Of a stretch of DNA of 64,000 nucleotides, positions 1 to 11,789 are shown piece by piece. Location: contig OX485804.1 of NCBI GenBank assembly GCA_950295325.1, positions 52,946,001 to 53,010,000 on the forward strand. The letters are read 5' to 3'. The notes beneath the pieces are model-generated. The model did not search any database. It saw only the letters and a program-made list of their open reading frames with translations, and was not told the DNA's origin. Origin of the DNA: Polytrichum commune. Taxonomy: Eukaryota > Streptophyta > Polytrichopsida > Polytrichales > Polytrichaceae. Position 1 is the first letter of the stretch. Every line of letters starts with the position of its first letter. The position numbers and the translations under genes were made by a program.

Positions 1-123
1 TGAGGTCAAACCGAGGGAATCGATGGAGGACAGAGGAGTGGAACAGACATAGGGACTGTTGATAAGTCACCAGCAGTCTTCGTTTCCTCGGAAGCAGGAA
101 GATTACATGGAGATTTACTTATG

Positions 124-134
124 TGTCCCATAGT
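124..134 (+). promoter_or_regulatory. USE-like element of the U2 snRNA gene
   Basis: The 11 bases GTCCCATAGTG match 8 of 11 positions of the plant snRNA upstream sequence element (RTCCCACATCG). They begin about 72 bases before the first base of the U2 RNA, which is the usual USE distance. I see no clear TATA box near -30, so promoter strength is uncertain. The match is visible; the function is inferred from known plant snRNA promoters. Confidence 0.45.
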
Positions 135-195
135 GACTGTAAGCAAAGAAATGCAATGGCGAGGTACAAGAAGGGGAGAGATGGACGGGTGAAGC

Positions 196-385
196 ATACC
201 TTTCTCGGCCTTTTGGCTAAGATCAAGTGTAGTATCTGTTCTTATCAGTTTAATATCTGATAGAGGCTCATCGAGCCTCATGATATTAATCTAATTTTTT
301 TCGGGTGCGGGTTCAATTGGCAGCTTGCTGCAAGAACTCGCGAGCGTCTCCTTGGTATTGCACTATCTCAATGGCAGGCACAACC
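196..385 (+). ncRNA. U2: U2 spliceosomal snRNA
   Basis: U2 snRNA pairs with the intron branch site and with U6 in the spliceosome. The 5' half is essentially canonical: it starts ATACCTTTCTCGGCCTTTTG, contains the branch-site pairing stretch GTGTAGTATCTG, then the stem-loop II region and an Sm-type run (TAATTTTTTTCGG, 292-304). The 3' half is more diverged but keeps a stem-loop IV-like GGTATTGCACTATCTC (354-369) and ends near GGCACAACC, giving about 190 nt, the normal U2 length. I do not see a clear plant 3' box downstream. It could be a functional variant copy or a young pseudogene; the intact 5' half favours a gene or recent copy. Confidence 0.85.
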
Positions 386-2040
386 CTCTCCTCCTTGAGG
401 AACCAAATAACCAAAATCTGGATAACTTACAGCAGGGTAATTGACAGTGCGTATGTTGAAAACTCCATGAGGATGTTGGAATTCTGTAGGATTTACGTGT
501 TCGTTTGTCGAGTGGTTATTTCTATCTGGATCCTCTTTACTCAAAGTCCTAAGCTGCGTTTGGCGGTCTAAGGAGTACAGCACTTGTCTTTGAGGATTTC
601 GTGGCGAAACTTCCTTCAACTGGGAATGAATGCAATCTCTTGGAATGCATTGGGTGTAGGATAATCTTAACATGAAGAGGGCTCATCGAATCAAGGTAGA
701 AAAACAGGAAAATGTTGAATGACCACTACACTAAACAGGATATTTAGTATTTGATACACTAAATATGAACGCATACACTATAATCCTATGACAGTAGATA
801 ACATTAAATGGAAACTCAAACATTAAATATCAACTATGGTAATATGTGGAAGTTACATGTTTAAATTTAGTGTTAGTAAGGATATGATAAAAGAAAAAAA
901 TAACAATGATAAAAGGAGGATTCCAGCATATCTTCTAGGATATCTTCTAACACTAATTATCAAAAAATTGAAAATTAATGTTGAGCAAGGTAGGGTGGTA
1001 ACAATATTAAATATAATCAACACACTAAATATCTTATTTAGTGTATTGATGCACTAGACTAGGAGTAGAATGATTCTTGTGTGGACCTAAAATGACTAAT
1101 TGTAAAAGTGTTGGTCTAAAAAAAGGATGCAATGTCTGAGTGGATAGGTTAATGTTTCACATCACTTGGGATCACTTTTGGGTGCCATTGAATTGACCGT
1201 TTTGTGCATTCATATCCAGAGTAGGATATCTTAATTCTAAAATAAAGGAGACTATATTGTACAAGTAGGTGGTCTGTCTTATTTGCCTCTTTGAACAAAT
1301 GTAACTAATTATGTACATGAAATAAATTTATGAGACAACTTACATTTTACATTATTTCCTCTACTTTGAATGTATGTGTTGCACAAATTTCAAGCCACTC
1401 ATTCTCGCCATATCAACTTTATTTTCATTATTTTTTATTTTTCTACCTTAACTAGATAAAATAGTAGATGGTCCTTAGGAAATTAGCTCCAAGGTCAAGC
1501 CCACTTTCCAGCATAGGTTTTCTCCATAGAAATTGATTTGGCCAACATTTCATGATGATTTAGAAATGATGGTGTTTTGACCAAAGGCTTATCAGTAAGC
1601 TTCTTATTCATTGAAGTTAATGCATGTGTTTACACTAGACGTGTAGGGGTCCCAAATTGAGATTGGGTTATTTGAAATAGGGTACTAGAAGCAGAGTAAA
1701 AGAGAATCTCCTATTCTTCGTAAGTTCATTTTAGCATGTGAACCTTTGCATGTGAACTTGAACCAACATGTGAATAGTTGTTTGTTGCAAACCTCTTCAA
1801 AAAAAAATACCTCTTAAGTAGGTTAATCACTGCAACATTGAGATGAATGAGAAATTGAGCTCCGTTGTGTGCACACGTATTAAATAAGAGAGCAACATTC
1901 TTCAAGAGGATTTCCTCTTTTGCACTTAAGGGGGCACTTGTGCAATCATCACAAGTTTGCACTACAGCAATACTTCACTTATGCCATGACCCCGACCCCA
2001 TGTTCTTCTGTAATCTTTTGCCAAATCTTTTCAACATGCA
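386..2040. other. Intergenic, no gene seen
   Basis: AT-rich spacer with only short, shadow-like reading frames. Between about 715 and 1060 the motif CACTAAATA and its reverse TATTTAGTG recur several times in both orientations. This marks fragments of the TTTAGTGT-ended repeat family seen better at 2041-2460 and 55870-56210. I recognise no protein or RNA gene here. Confidence 0.5.
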
Positions 2041-2460
2041 AGAGGAGTACTACACTTAAATATTGTATTTAGTGTCTTATGGTATTTTATGCCACTGTGG
2101 TAACTTTTCTAATGACACTTCTTATGTAAAAGTTTACCAGTATCATCATTCCAACTTACTTTAAGTTCATCAAAATGCCAATTATTGAAACAAAGTTTGG
2201 CATATCATGCATCCTAACATTTATGTGATGAAATATTGTCATGAATGATACAAATCGGGATGAAAAATCGCTTTGTAAGTCACAGTACTTGCATTATTAT
2301 AGATCTATAATGCCCCAAAAAATTCACAAGGAATGACCAAATAAATAAAATGTTAGGTTTACATTCAGTGTTGGTGACACTACACAGGCGGTTTACAATT
2401 AGTAATGAGCAAGACAAATAGAATTGGTCACGCTAAATACAATATTTAGTGTAGTGCCGA
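2041..2460. repeat. Dispersed repeat, TTTAGTGT family, copy 1
   Basis: About 420 bases that align along most of their length with 55870-56210: both run from a TATTTAGTGT-type end through GGTAATTTTCTA/GGTAACTTTTCTA, ATGCCAATTATTGAAA and TTGGTGACACTACAC to an AATATTTAGTGTAG end. The two ends are short inverted motifs, so this is probably a non-autonomous DNA element. A partial copy of the GGTGACATTACAC segment lies at 4355-4440. No coding capacity is visible. Confidence 0.6.
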
Positions 2461-2536
2461 TGAATCAAGTTTTGCATGTAGGGCATCCCAACAATAGAAT
2501 CAGCTATAATATATAGGATGCCATATGCATTTGTAA

Positions 2537-2917
2537 GAGCATCTCCACCCTTGGGTAGAAAGGCAAGCTCTCGAAATGCGCTTTGAAGGGCTCCAAGCAT
2601 GCACTAAATTTTTTTAGGGTGGCACTCCCCCACCGTTACTTGCATACTGGCTCTTCAAGCCGAAAAATTGTCAAGAATATTCCCTATTCCCTGTATTCCC
2701 AAAAGTGGCACGATTCGCTGAATCGCAAGTGGATGAGGCCCCGGAATGTGGGCGCAGCAAGAGCAACGCTCACCCGTGAGGATAGTGAGTGGAGCCGGAA
2801 GTTTGAAGAGCCCTGGCAATCAAGGCCTCGGTGTTGGGGAGGGGTGGGCAGGTTTTTCTCCAAGGCCGCGCTAAAGGCCTTGCCAAGTCCCTTTAACGCG
2901 GCAGGGTGGAGATGCTC
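2537..2917. mobile_element. Tourist-like MITE with GAGCATCTCCACCCT ends
   Basis: A 381-bp element that begins GAGCATCTCCACCCT and ends AGGGTGGAGATGCTC, a perfect 15-bp inverted repeat. It is flanked on both sides by TAA (2534-2536 and 2918-2920), the TWA duplication typical of PIF/Harbinger insertions. GAGCATCTCCA ends are familiar from plant Tourist-like MITEs. The 156-codon reading frame across it (2583-3053) is fortuitous. The inside is more GC-rich than its surroundings. Confidence 0.85.
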
Positions 2918-2920
2918 TAA

Positions 2921-3950
2921 GGGCAGCAAGATCAAGTGTCAACGGAGACCGTCGAAAGGAGCAGCTCCAGATTTGAGCCGTCTGTCCCCAATTCTCACTT
3001 GGAGCGCACAGGACACCGCTACATGCATCGACACCAATATTTGCGGAACATAAGCTTGATACACATTTAACAATCAAATGTTTGCCACTTGTTGCTGTGG
3101 ATCGCCAAGGACTCCATCGTGCCTGCTGTACCCTGAATCATTCGGAGAGTCCATCGATCGGCAGCAACTTCATTCGTAGTTGTCCGATCATTCATTCAAG
3201 TTGCATCTGAACAAAAGGAGAACTTATAGCTCCGCCTGGAGGAGGTTGGCCACCAGGGAGCAACTTCACCAACCGTAGGAGTCCCGAAAAGTCCCCCCAA
3301 AAGTGCAGCAGTGCCAAAATATCCATGGCTCGCTGCGTTGTCTGTTTCCTGAACTTCCACGCACCGATCGAATCCTACCTAGCTACATACCTCACCCTTG
3401 CAGCTGATCTCCCGAAAGCCTGAGAATTTAGAAGTGTCCATGTGTACTCACCCAGGATCATCGTAAGAAATCAAACTGTCTTCACAAGATTTCCTGTACG
3501 TGCATGTTAAGATTTTCCTTCAAGCACCTGCACAAATCTTCAAAGTTTTGTCATTTGCACTCAAGGCCGCCGTTTTACACGTCAGTCGAGTGTTCCCTTC
3601 AAAGACGATGGCGATGGCGATGACGATGGTTGGAGGTCCCCAGGCAGCCAGACCCAGCAACCAAGGAAATGCGGGAATGCTAATTCCATTCCGAGAGTGG
3701 GGCAGAATCACATCTGCTAGATCAACATCGGGCAAGATCACATCTGCCCAGGCTGGACCCTGCCCGGCACGCCTCCTTCCTGCCCGCTCCGCCCGACTTT
3801 GAAAAATAAAATTGCCTTTGCATTTTTTAAGGATGCTTGTTCATATAATTCATACTGAGTGCATTTCATTTTCAAGGTTTCAAATTCAATATATGTGTTC
3901 AATTTCATTGAGTAAATAAGTAATTGATTGGGATTTCATTTTGGAAGTGA
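2921..3950. other. Intergenic, nothing recognised
   Basis: Unique-looking sequence of moderate GC content. Short open frames near 3500-3800 have no family signature, and the GCGATGGCGATGACGATGG run is a simple repeat. I see no gene. Confidence 0.4.
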
Positions 3951-3952
3951 AA

Positions 3953-4140
3953 CCGTCAGTAAAGCATGTACACCCTAAACTCCGTAATATCAACCCCCAT
4001 AATGTCACTCACTCTCTAATATCTTGAAACCCTAGGGAACAGATGTTCATACCTCAAATCTCACTCCTTATTGTCACATTTCTCGCCCTTATATCACGAA
4101 TTTTGTTATTAATGCAAACCACCAAAGAAGTCAACCCACA
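3953..4140. repeat. Dispersed repeat, inverted partner of 19010-19215
   Basis: Reads like the reverse complement of 19010-19215. Shared landmarks are CTCCGTAATATCAACC/CTCCCGTAATATCAACC, a TCAAATCTCACTCC core and AACCACCAAAGAA near the end. Similarity is diverged but continuous over about 190 bases. The family is unidentified. Confidence 0.55.
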
Positions 4141-4178
4141 CCCTTGCATTGTGCCATGTGTCAATATGTGGAGAGTCA

Positions 4179-4179
4179 C

Positions 4180-4210
<31 letters not shown>
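4179..4210. repeat. (TTC)n microsatellite
   Basis: Ten tandem TTC triplets. They create artificial poly-Lys and poly-Arg reading frames on the opposite strand, which are not genes. Confidence 0.95.
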
Positions 4211-4440
4211 TGCCATTTGTTGAATGTTGGTGCATGGATATGCCACATTGCCCGGGAAGGCCAAGTGGAGTGGACCACACCACACCATTAAGATGTAAAT
4301 TTGGATGATAAATCACTAAGTGAAAGAAATTCATAATGATGTTATTTATTGTTGGTGACATTACACGAGCGGTTTACACTAACTATTAAGGAAGAGAAAA
4401 ACATTTGTAACCACACTATATACAATAACCTATATTGTAG

Positions 4441-7440
4441 AATGGTGGAGGTTCTTTCAGATGCACACACAGTCATATACAAGAAATTGTGTGTCACACC
4501 ACCCCCATATTAAAATATGTTAAATAGACATATACAAATGTGTAGTTACTGCAAATCGATTGGATTTTGTAGTTCCGCTAGCATGCTTGCACATTCTTGA
4601 AGAATGTGCAAAAGATAACAATTTTGCAACAAATGTCCCTTGAGGTCAAAATGAGAAGGGTGATTGTTTACCCCTTAGATCAACCTCAAGGATAGGTTGT
4701 TACAGTCACATTTGAACATGGCTTTGTCGCATACATACATTTTGATATGGGAGTTGATAGAAAAGCGATATGCAAGATTGGAAACCAAAATTACTCAGCT
4801 ATACACTAAAGTTGCCTCTTCAACTCGGTCACTCTAAGTTGCAATTGAGCAAACTTAACTACTGTATTTTGGTGTTTGTTTATACTCTCCAAGTGTCTTT
4901 CTTGAAGTTTGTTGAATCTCCTCTCCCAAACACCCGACTCATGAACAACCTATTATTTCTCAGCAAGAGTTTCACCCAATTTTTTTGGACGTCATGCAGG
5001 GTGCGCTCATACACCCTCCTTTCCCATTCAAAAGAATTTTTTTGGAGTGTTTTGTTAGTAGTTGCAAGAGCCTTACAATGATTCTTGTAATTTGAATCAT
5101 TGTCAAATATTTTTCACTTACCTTGGACCTTGTGATTTCCTTCCTCTAGACAAAAACCTTACAACTCTACGAGCCTAGCTTACAAGCTTAAAATATTGTG
5201 GATATAGAAGAGGTTGAGAAATCCAAATGGTTATTGACAATCAAAAGTGGAGAATGGCAACATGTCAACATGGTCACACTCTTTCGTATTGGGCATGTCT
5301 TCCGAGGAAATGGCGCAATGCAATGCAATTATTGATCAAATTGAGAAATGAATGGGATCCACCAATGAAGCATGAAGAAGGGTTGTCAAGAGTTGACCAC
5401 TAAGACAAGAGGAACGACAAGATGACAAGAGAAGACGAGAGGCAAAATGAGCTAGAAGGTAGATTGAGCAGAGTTTTATTGATGATACAATTGTTTTACA
5501 AAATTCCCAATGGAAATTGTCCATGTAAAAAACTTTAAAGTCTTCACATGCACACAAGATAGATGTTGCCAATATGTTGGTAAAATGGATAAGTATGATA
5601 GTCGTGTGATAATAGATAGCTTGCCCAGTAGTAAGAAGGACCAAGGAGGTAGGGGACCAGAAAGGATACTTGATTTTTACTAAAGCATTCCTTAACAATC
5701 TCAAAGTGTCACATCCTTTAATTGCCAATATGATATTATTTGTCAACATAAGTGACTTTTTAAAGTGAAAGATTATCTACATTATAACATTTAGCAAAGC
5801 ACATTGGGGTACTTGAGATGATAATTTTATGTTTACTAGTATGGAAGGGAAAAAATATTATTGAGCATACTGACATGGCAAGTGTCATGTGTTTATATTT
5901 TAGTATGCAAGAGGAAGATGTTATTTATGCATAATAATGTGAACTGTCATTTGTGTACACTACTAGTCAACTTGTAGACCATTGTGTAATATAGGCATAC
6001 ACCTCATAACATTATTGGACATACTCATGCCAAGATATTAGTAAGCACATTGGAACATCAAGTGTCATGAGGTGACATTAATGATGAAGTTGTTGATCAT
6101 TTGTGTAACCTAACATTCACCTCAAAACAAGGTAAGTGACATTGTTACGCATAAATACCATAAATGGTGTAACATTATACATTCCACACCTCATGCAACA
6201 AGATGACGTGCACTCCAAATTAATCATTACAATATTGGTTTTGACACCAAAATATATTAAAAAATAATAATAAATAAAATTACACATTTTTCAAGAAGGA
6301 TGAGGTACACTAAATAGTCCTATTAGTGTGGGTTAGAAATTAGCATGAAAATAATTAGTTGGCCCACACTAATTTTCTAGTCAAGGTGGAATTACCATGG
6401 ACCCAAACTCTGGGTCTTCCCCTAAGTCTTCATGAAGACCCCCGACCAACACCTTCCACAAAATGAAATATTCACCATTTTGAAAAGTAGTACAAAAACA
6501 AATAACCATCCACACCAATTTTCTAAAAAAACAATCAATGTGGCCCATGCTAATATCTACTAGAAATGTAGCTTGGGTTGAAAATCAATGTGGCCCATGA
6601 TAATTTCCATTACGGAAATTAGTGTGGGCTCTAGAAAATTATTGTGGCCCACAATATATGACTATTTAGTGTAGCTAGCAACCCAACTTGTAACCGGAAA
6701 TGCAACCACTTCTCATTGCTTACCAATGCAGAAGAATTTACAAGTGTGGACATGAGACACAATTTGTAAACATGACACCCATGTAACCAGTTAGTGTATG
6801 TTCAAGTTCAGCTATCCAACTGCATTGCAAGATTTCGCAAACAAGTTGCAAGTAGATTGTAAAAAAAAAAAATCCATCAATTTTGGTCGCCTTTTTTTTG
6901 TTAAAAAAAAATCTTCATTAGTTTCTAATATGCATCTACTCAAATCACTATATTTGTTAATTTGGGATTTTTTCGGCATTTTGAGACAGTTACAAATATA
7001 AGGACATGGATAAAATCACACAGATATTGGAGAATGTTTTAAGGTGGAAATACTTTGAAGCGGGTGTTCATATCAAGAACCCAATTAAGAACTCATATCA
7101 AGATGGTTTAGATAGGACGATCCAAACATTAGACCATGCTGTTGTGGTCCATATATTAATTTGAAACAAGAAAAAGTCTCAAATTAACGAATATAGTGAT
7201 TCAATTACAACTAGAAGTTTGAAATTGTTGCACACACTGATCGTTGAAGCAGAATCTCGAGATACCTCTCGGTTAATTGAAACTACATTTCATATATATA
7301 TGTGGAAACTAAATAAATAAATAATAATCAACGTCGGGCAATCCGACATGAAATTGAGCATGTTGGCTTTACCCTGCTCAAGAATCCTCTTGATGCAAGG
7401 TGGGGTTTACTACTTGTCTTGTGGTGGGTGGGTTCTTGGC
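4441..7440. other. Repeat-derived spacer without genes
   Basis: No gene is supported. The segment around 5700-6160 is the inverted counterpart of about 40060-40290: both carry matching AGTGTCATGAGGTGACA, ATATTAGTAAGCACA and ACCATTGTGTAA motifs. 6300-6670 has TTTAGTGT-family ends (CACTAAATAGTCCTATTAGTGTGGGTTA near 6309, ACTATTTAGTGTAG at the far end) and many CCCACACTAATTT repeats between. The rest is AT-rich with short shadow frames. Confidence 0.45.
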
Positions 7441-7645
7441 TTCTTACTTATCTAACTAGTTTTCCCGTCAAGTAGAGAGAAGATTTCACAACAGGAATCG
7501 AGCCGCCAACCACTTCATTCGCAATTGGGTACCACTCCACTATCACCCGGCAGTTGAGGGTCATCTCAGACCTTATATGGAAACTCATAGTTTCCATTTT
7601 CATCACTAACATTCTACATCCTATATAATATTCCACACCTTGTGC
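7380..7645 (-). repeat. tRNA-derived SINE-like fragment
   Basis: On the minus strand an A-box-like TAGTGGAGTGG (7532-7542) is followed at tRNA-like spacing by a B-box-like GGCTCGATTCC (7494-7504), the internal pol III promoter layout of tRNA-derived SINEs. No acceptor-stem pairing or cloverleaf is apparent, so it is not a working tRNA. The unrelated-looking tail that follows on that strand would be the SINE body. Its limits are approximate. Confidence 0.35.
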
Positions 7646-7975
7646 AACAAAGACATACTAGATTTTATGCTACGCACTACTTTATTTGGGTTATATAACT
7701 CGCTTTTGTTGATGTAGAATTATACATTCTACGCATTATTGTTGCAATGGTTAGCCACTAAGGTAGAAGGGCCCCATTTTGTCGATGACCTAATTCCAAC
7801 ACCTATTTTGTGGTCCCAACGTGGGCAGCTACGCATTTCGAAACAAAAATTAAAGATATAATTCGAAGGACCACATATGCAACTCATTGGCTAAGAGAGA
7901 CAAAATGTTAGTGCTCACTAATATCTATTGTGGGGATTGGTAGGAAGGGAGGGGAGGGGAGGGGGAGGGCTATTA

Positions 7976-8475
7976 GGGCCACTTCACACATGATCCAAGA
8001 GCCATGACCATGAAATTGTAAGAGCCCAAAAGAAAGTGTCCAAAGGCTATCCCAACACACCTCCAAAATCATGTAGTGTGGTCACGGATCCTCAAGTGTA
8101 GTGTGAAGTCATATGTGCCTGGGACCTCAACCAAATGCTATTTCAATGCATTTTTATTCATGCGGGTCCTCACACACGATCAAAATAAAATAAATCAACA
8201 ATTATGAGCATTTGGAGTGCCATGGTCTCCCGGTTTTGTGTTAGGCCTACCTCCAAGAGGTGGTTCTTGAAAAGAGTCCAAGTAACCACGAAACATGATC
8301 CATTTGATGCCATGTAGGAATCCACGTAGACTTTACATCCATCTTGCATTCACATACTCCATTGGTCCCTCAAGTTTAGTGTGAAGCGAACTTGGACCGG
8401 CTCCGCCTTTTCCACCAATGAGAGTGCTTAAAGTGTAATGGTCATGGGCTCTCAGTCTCATGTGTGAAGTGGCCC
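7976..8475. mobile_element. Tourist-like MITE, GGGCCACTTCACAC family, copy 1
   Basis: A 500-bp element starting GGGCCACTTCACACATGAT and ending with its inverted form. It is flanked by TTA at 7973-7975 and 8476-8478. The inverted similarity continues inward to ATGGTCATGG/CCATGACCAT. The TWA duplication and TIR identify a PIF/Harbinger-mobilised MITE. Sister copies lie at 15134-15712 and 16014-16489. Confidence 0.9.
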
Positions 8476-8479
8476 TTAG

Positions 8480-8670
8480 AGCATAATCAGTTGAGATCCA
8501 AGTGTTTCCAAGTCCCACCGGTTCTACGTCAACATCTTTCGGTTTTTTTCTTTATTGATTTGAGGTGAATTCTAAAATTCCTCTAAAACAATTGGTAACT
8601 TTCCTAAAGTTTTGAATTTGAACCAAGTGTTTCTCAGACTCAATCACTTCATTTGTAACTATGAGATGGT
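8480..8670. repeat. ACCGGTT dispersed repeat, copy 1
   Basis: Diverged copy of a repeat recurring at 13620-13830, 16790-17040, 31015-31245 (inverted) and, amplified, in 54215-55035. Shared landmarks are a GAGATCCAAGTGTTTCC-type segment, a sentence-like core with CTCTAAAACAATTGGTAA, and a TCATTTGTAACTA end. No coding capacity. Confidence 0.6.
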
Positions 8671-9564
8671 TCTCCCTGTTCATTGAGGGCTATGAAACTT
8701 TGACTTTTATTAATTATGTTTGAAAATCACATGATTTTAAGTGTTCATAAACCGAATTGCATTAGCCTCCTATGTGGATATGCTACATATTTGGAATGTT
8801 TTGTGAATTGGTTTCAAGCATGTTACGGGTCCCTCTAGGGTCCAAATGCTCAAAGTGTCCATTATAGGTGCTTCTACCTTACATGCTGTGCATCTTTTGA
8901 GTTTGTAGAGCTGAAATCGAGTTCAATGTTGTATTTCTTTATGCTTTCCAAAACATTTTTCAATTGGTCGCAATGTTTAGGAATTTGGTGTGTTTCTTGC
9001 CACATCATTGAAAATACTTTTTGAAAACACAAACCGATCGTTGGTGGAGGATGAGAAGAAACAATAAACTAAAGAAACAAACTTAGAGTAGCACACATTT
9101 CGGTGAAGTTGCACGCCGGCCACCAAGTCAAAGGAAGGTGATCGATCGACTACATTTAATTGTTTCAACAAAACAAGTTCACGCTTCAAATTATTCGATT
9201 GTATCATGGAATCTATTGTACGGTCTAGGTATGTAGGTCATGAATTCAACACAGACTTGAGCCAAATTTAGGCTTCACTTTATTCCTTGTCTAAAACGTT
9301 GAAACTATCGTTTTGTATGACAAATTGTAACTCAAATGAGAAGAAGTGAAGTGCTTCACAGGTGACAATGATAGGGCAATGATAATCCACCCAAATATAC
9401 TCAATGATGATACATTTTAATGCGAGCCTTGGAATATTCAAACTTGCATCTTTAATATTCACATATGCATGCAGTGGTCCAATCAAAATCTTGGATAGTT
9501 GGGTCACTTTTGACATGGCCAACTTGAATTGAAAGATAGTTGAAATATGTCCATACATATTTGG
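8671..9564. other. Intergenic, no gene seen
   Basis: AT-rich stretch. Short frames on the minus strand at 8977-9207 and 9280-9558 have no recognisable family, no splice context and no matching neighbours. I regard them as chance frames. Confidence 0.4.
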
Positions 9565-9999
9565 GGCCTTAGGGGACGCCCCAGGCTAGATCACATCTTC
9601 ACTTGGTTGGGCCATGTTCTTCCCACGTCTCCTTCACTGCCCGGTTTTCCTGTCCGCACCTACATGGGAACTCTTCCCTGTTGGGAACCAATGTGACAAT
9701 ACCCGGTGACTTAAGTTTTTAAGCCCTCGGTCCCTTAAGATATTTAAGCTCCTTTGGCATGTGAAGGGACTTCATTAATTAACTTGGGAATAATGAAAGT
9801 GATGTCAACTTGAATATGCCAAAAAAAAACAAAAAAAAATTGTCAATTTGAATATTTGTGATTTTGACCAGGTATTGTCAGATTGGTTCCCAACGAGGAA
9901 GAGTTCTCACGCAAGTGCGGGCAGGAAGACTGGGTAGTCAAGGAGGCGTGGGAGGGGCGGGGCCAGCCGAATGAAGATGTGATCTAGCCTAGGGCCTAA
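9565..9999. mobile_element. Foldback MITE (CTAGATCACATCTTCA arms), copy 1
   Basis: Two arms of about 130 bases face each other. The left arm runs from the AGGCTAGATCACATCTTCA region to GGGAACCAATGTGACAATACC (near 9705). The right arm is its inverted copy from GGTATTGTCAGATTGG (near 9872) to TGAAGATGTGATCTAGCCT. The AT-rich centre includes two A-runs. A related copy lies at 11136-11594. No target duplication is clear for this copy. Confidence 0.75.
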
Positions 10000-10476
10000 G
10001 GGACCTACACAAACTTTAGTGGTTAGCAATGTATCTATTGGAGGCAATGGGTTATAAGTTTATAACCTATAGGTTATTCAAGAGTAGAAGGGTTATCAGA
10101 ACATGTCACAATGTGTCATCCACGGAGACATGATATCATTCATACTTCTCAAATTCTATTCATAAGTTGATCGGTCATGCCTAATAATCAATTCAAGTAG
10201 ATGGATAACAAGTTGCGAGAGTCGCTCGTCATCGACTCTTCTCTTGTTGGTTATCTAGTTCATCATATTGGCATACCAACCAACATGAAGACAATTATTC
10301 ACAACACACCATTTTTTAGCACTGGCTCATAAACATGGTATAGTATATTCTTTACCTTTTGACGAGTGGACCATAATTAACATAAATAAATGGGAGATTG
10401 GGTGGGGGGGTCCAAAGGGATACAACGTTTATTATTCTCTAATTTTCATTTATTATTTATGAGTAGTCTACATGCC

Positions 10477-10621
10477 ATTACTTAACTAATGAGTTGTGTT
10501 TACGAGCTTAACAATAAAGTCGAAAATACAAACTCCCGATATTGGAATCTCAATGCTTGAGACCGAATATGAAGTCATGGTAACTGAACACAACTTATCA
10601 GTTGAGTAATGTTACGTAAAA
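10477..10621. mobile_element. Small foldback MITE (TTACTCAGCT type), copy 1
   Basis: Begins around CCATTACTTAACTAATGAGT and ends with the inverted ACTTATCAGTTGAGTAATG. It is a diverged copy of the element at 19219-19361, which has longer, cleaner arms. About 145 bases, non-coding. Confidence 0.6.
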
Positions 10622-11127
10622 AGTCATGCCATAGTATAACTTATTACACATCAATATAAAGTAATTCATGATAAATTTTGGTTAGTGTGCATAATAATTC
10701 GAGGTAGCTTGGAATTGAGGTGGACCATATACTAGATCGGCAACTTATCATAGAATTGTTTACTACAAGAGAATGACTCACCGCCCCCAAGTCACCCATG
10801 CATGAGGTTGACACCCTCCTTGTCCCACCAATGCTAAGTTGCCTAATGGCACAAAAGAACAAACATCACCAAATGCGTACACAAATTGCAATTGTCGATC
10901 ATACAAAACCAATCTTTTAACTTAAATTATGCATGCGATGAAGTTGATGCGGTTGACATCTGCATGATCCTTGTAACATTGGAAGCGGTGTTGATTGAGA
11001 AAATCAATGTGCACCACACCAGTTTTAAAGTGGACACTCGAGTATTAGAGTTGTATATTACACTAGTTTTGAGGTGAAGGGTGTAATGAGGAAGTTTGTG
11101 AGGCACAAACTTCCTTATTACAAAAGT
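10622..11127. other. Intergenic, no gene seen
   Basis: Short open frames at 10644-10862 (-) and 10886-11077 (+) lack family features. I see nothing I can name. Confidence 0.35.
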
Positions 11128-11135
11128 GCATGTTG

Positions 11136-11594
11136 GGCCCTAGGCTAAATCACATATGTGTTCGGTTGGGCCCTGCCCTTCTCATACTTCTTTCGTTGTC
11201 CGCTCTTCCTGCCTGCACAACTGGGACGAACTGACCTTACATTGGTTCCTTGGAGGCAAGGGTTTAGGCATCCAACAAGGAACGAGTGTATGGGTTGGTT
11301 CGCCCAAATCATGCCCGCACATGCATGGGAGCTCTTCCCCGTTCGGAACCAATGTGACAATACCCGGTCACTTAAGTCATTAAGCTTCTTTGGCATGTGA
11401 AGGAACATTGTCAATTAACTTGGGAATATTGAAAGCGATGTCAACTTGAATATTAATAATTATAACTAGGTATTGTCACATTGGTGCCCAACAAGGGAGA
11501 GCTCCCATGCAAGTGTGGGCAGGATGACCGGGCAGTGAAGGAGGCGTGGGAGGGGCGGGGCCCAACCGAACACAAATGTGATTTAGCCCAAGGC
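11136..11594. mobile_element. Foldback MITE, copy 2, with an 8-bp target duplication
   Basis: Left end GGCCCTAGGCTAAATCACAT, right end the inverted form (ATGTGATTTAGCCCAAGGC). GCATGTTG flanks both sides (11128-11135 and 11595-11602), an 8-bp target duplication as made by hAT-type elements. The arms match those of 9565-9999. The left arm has gained an extra segment (about 11238-11310) that is also found at about 40545-40610, so a smaller element appears nested in it. Confidence 0.75.
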
Positions 11595-11789
11595 GCATGT
11601 TGACCATTGGACCTTTTGAGTGGGGGAGTTGATCTCCAAAGTTGGGGTTGCATCAAATACTTTAAATACGAAAAGTTTAAATTGGGCAATCATTAATGTT
11701 TTCAACCTCTAAGTCATAGGTGTTCATGAGTCATGAGTCCAAATACCATGGACAATTTCTTTAAACTAGGATTTAAGTATAGTTGGATT

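Noticed and set aside
2583-3053. 156-codon plus-strand open frame
   Set aside because: It lies mostly inside the TIR-bounded MITE at 2537-2917, crosses its end and has no family signature.
4176-4361. Poly-Arg and poly-Lys reading frames
   Set aside because: They are translations of the (TTC)n microsatellite.
7494-7542. A functional tRNA gene
   Set aside because: The A and B boxes are present but no acceptor or anticodon stem can be paired.
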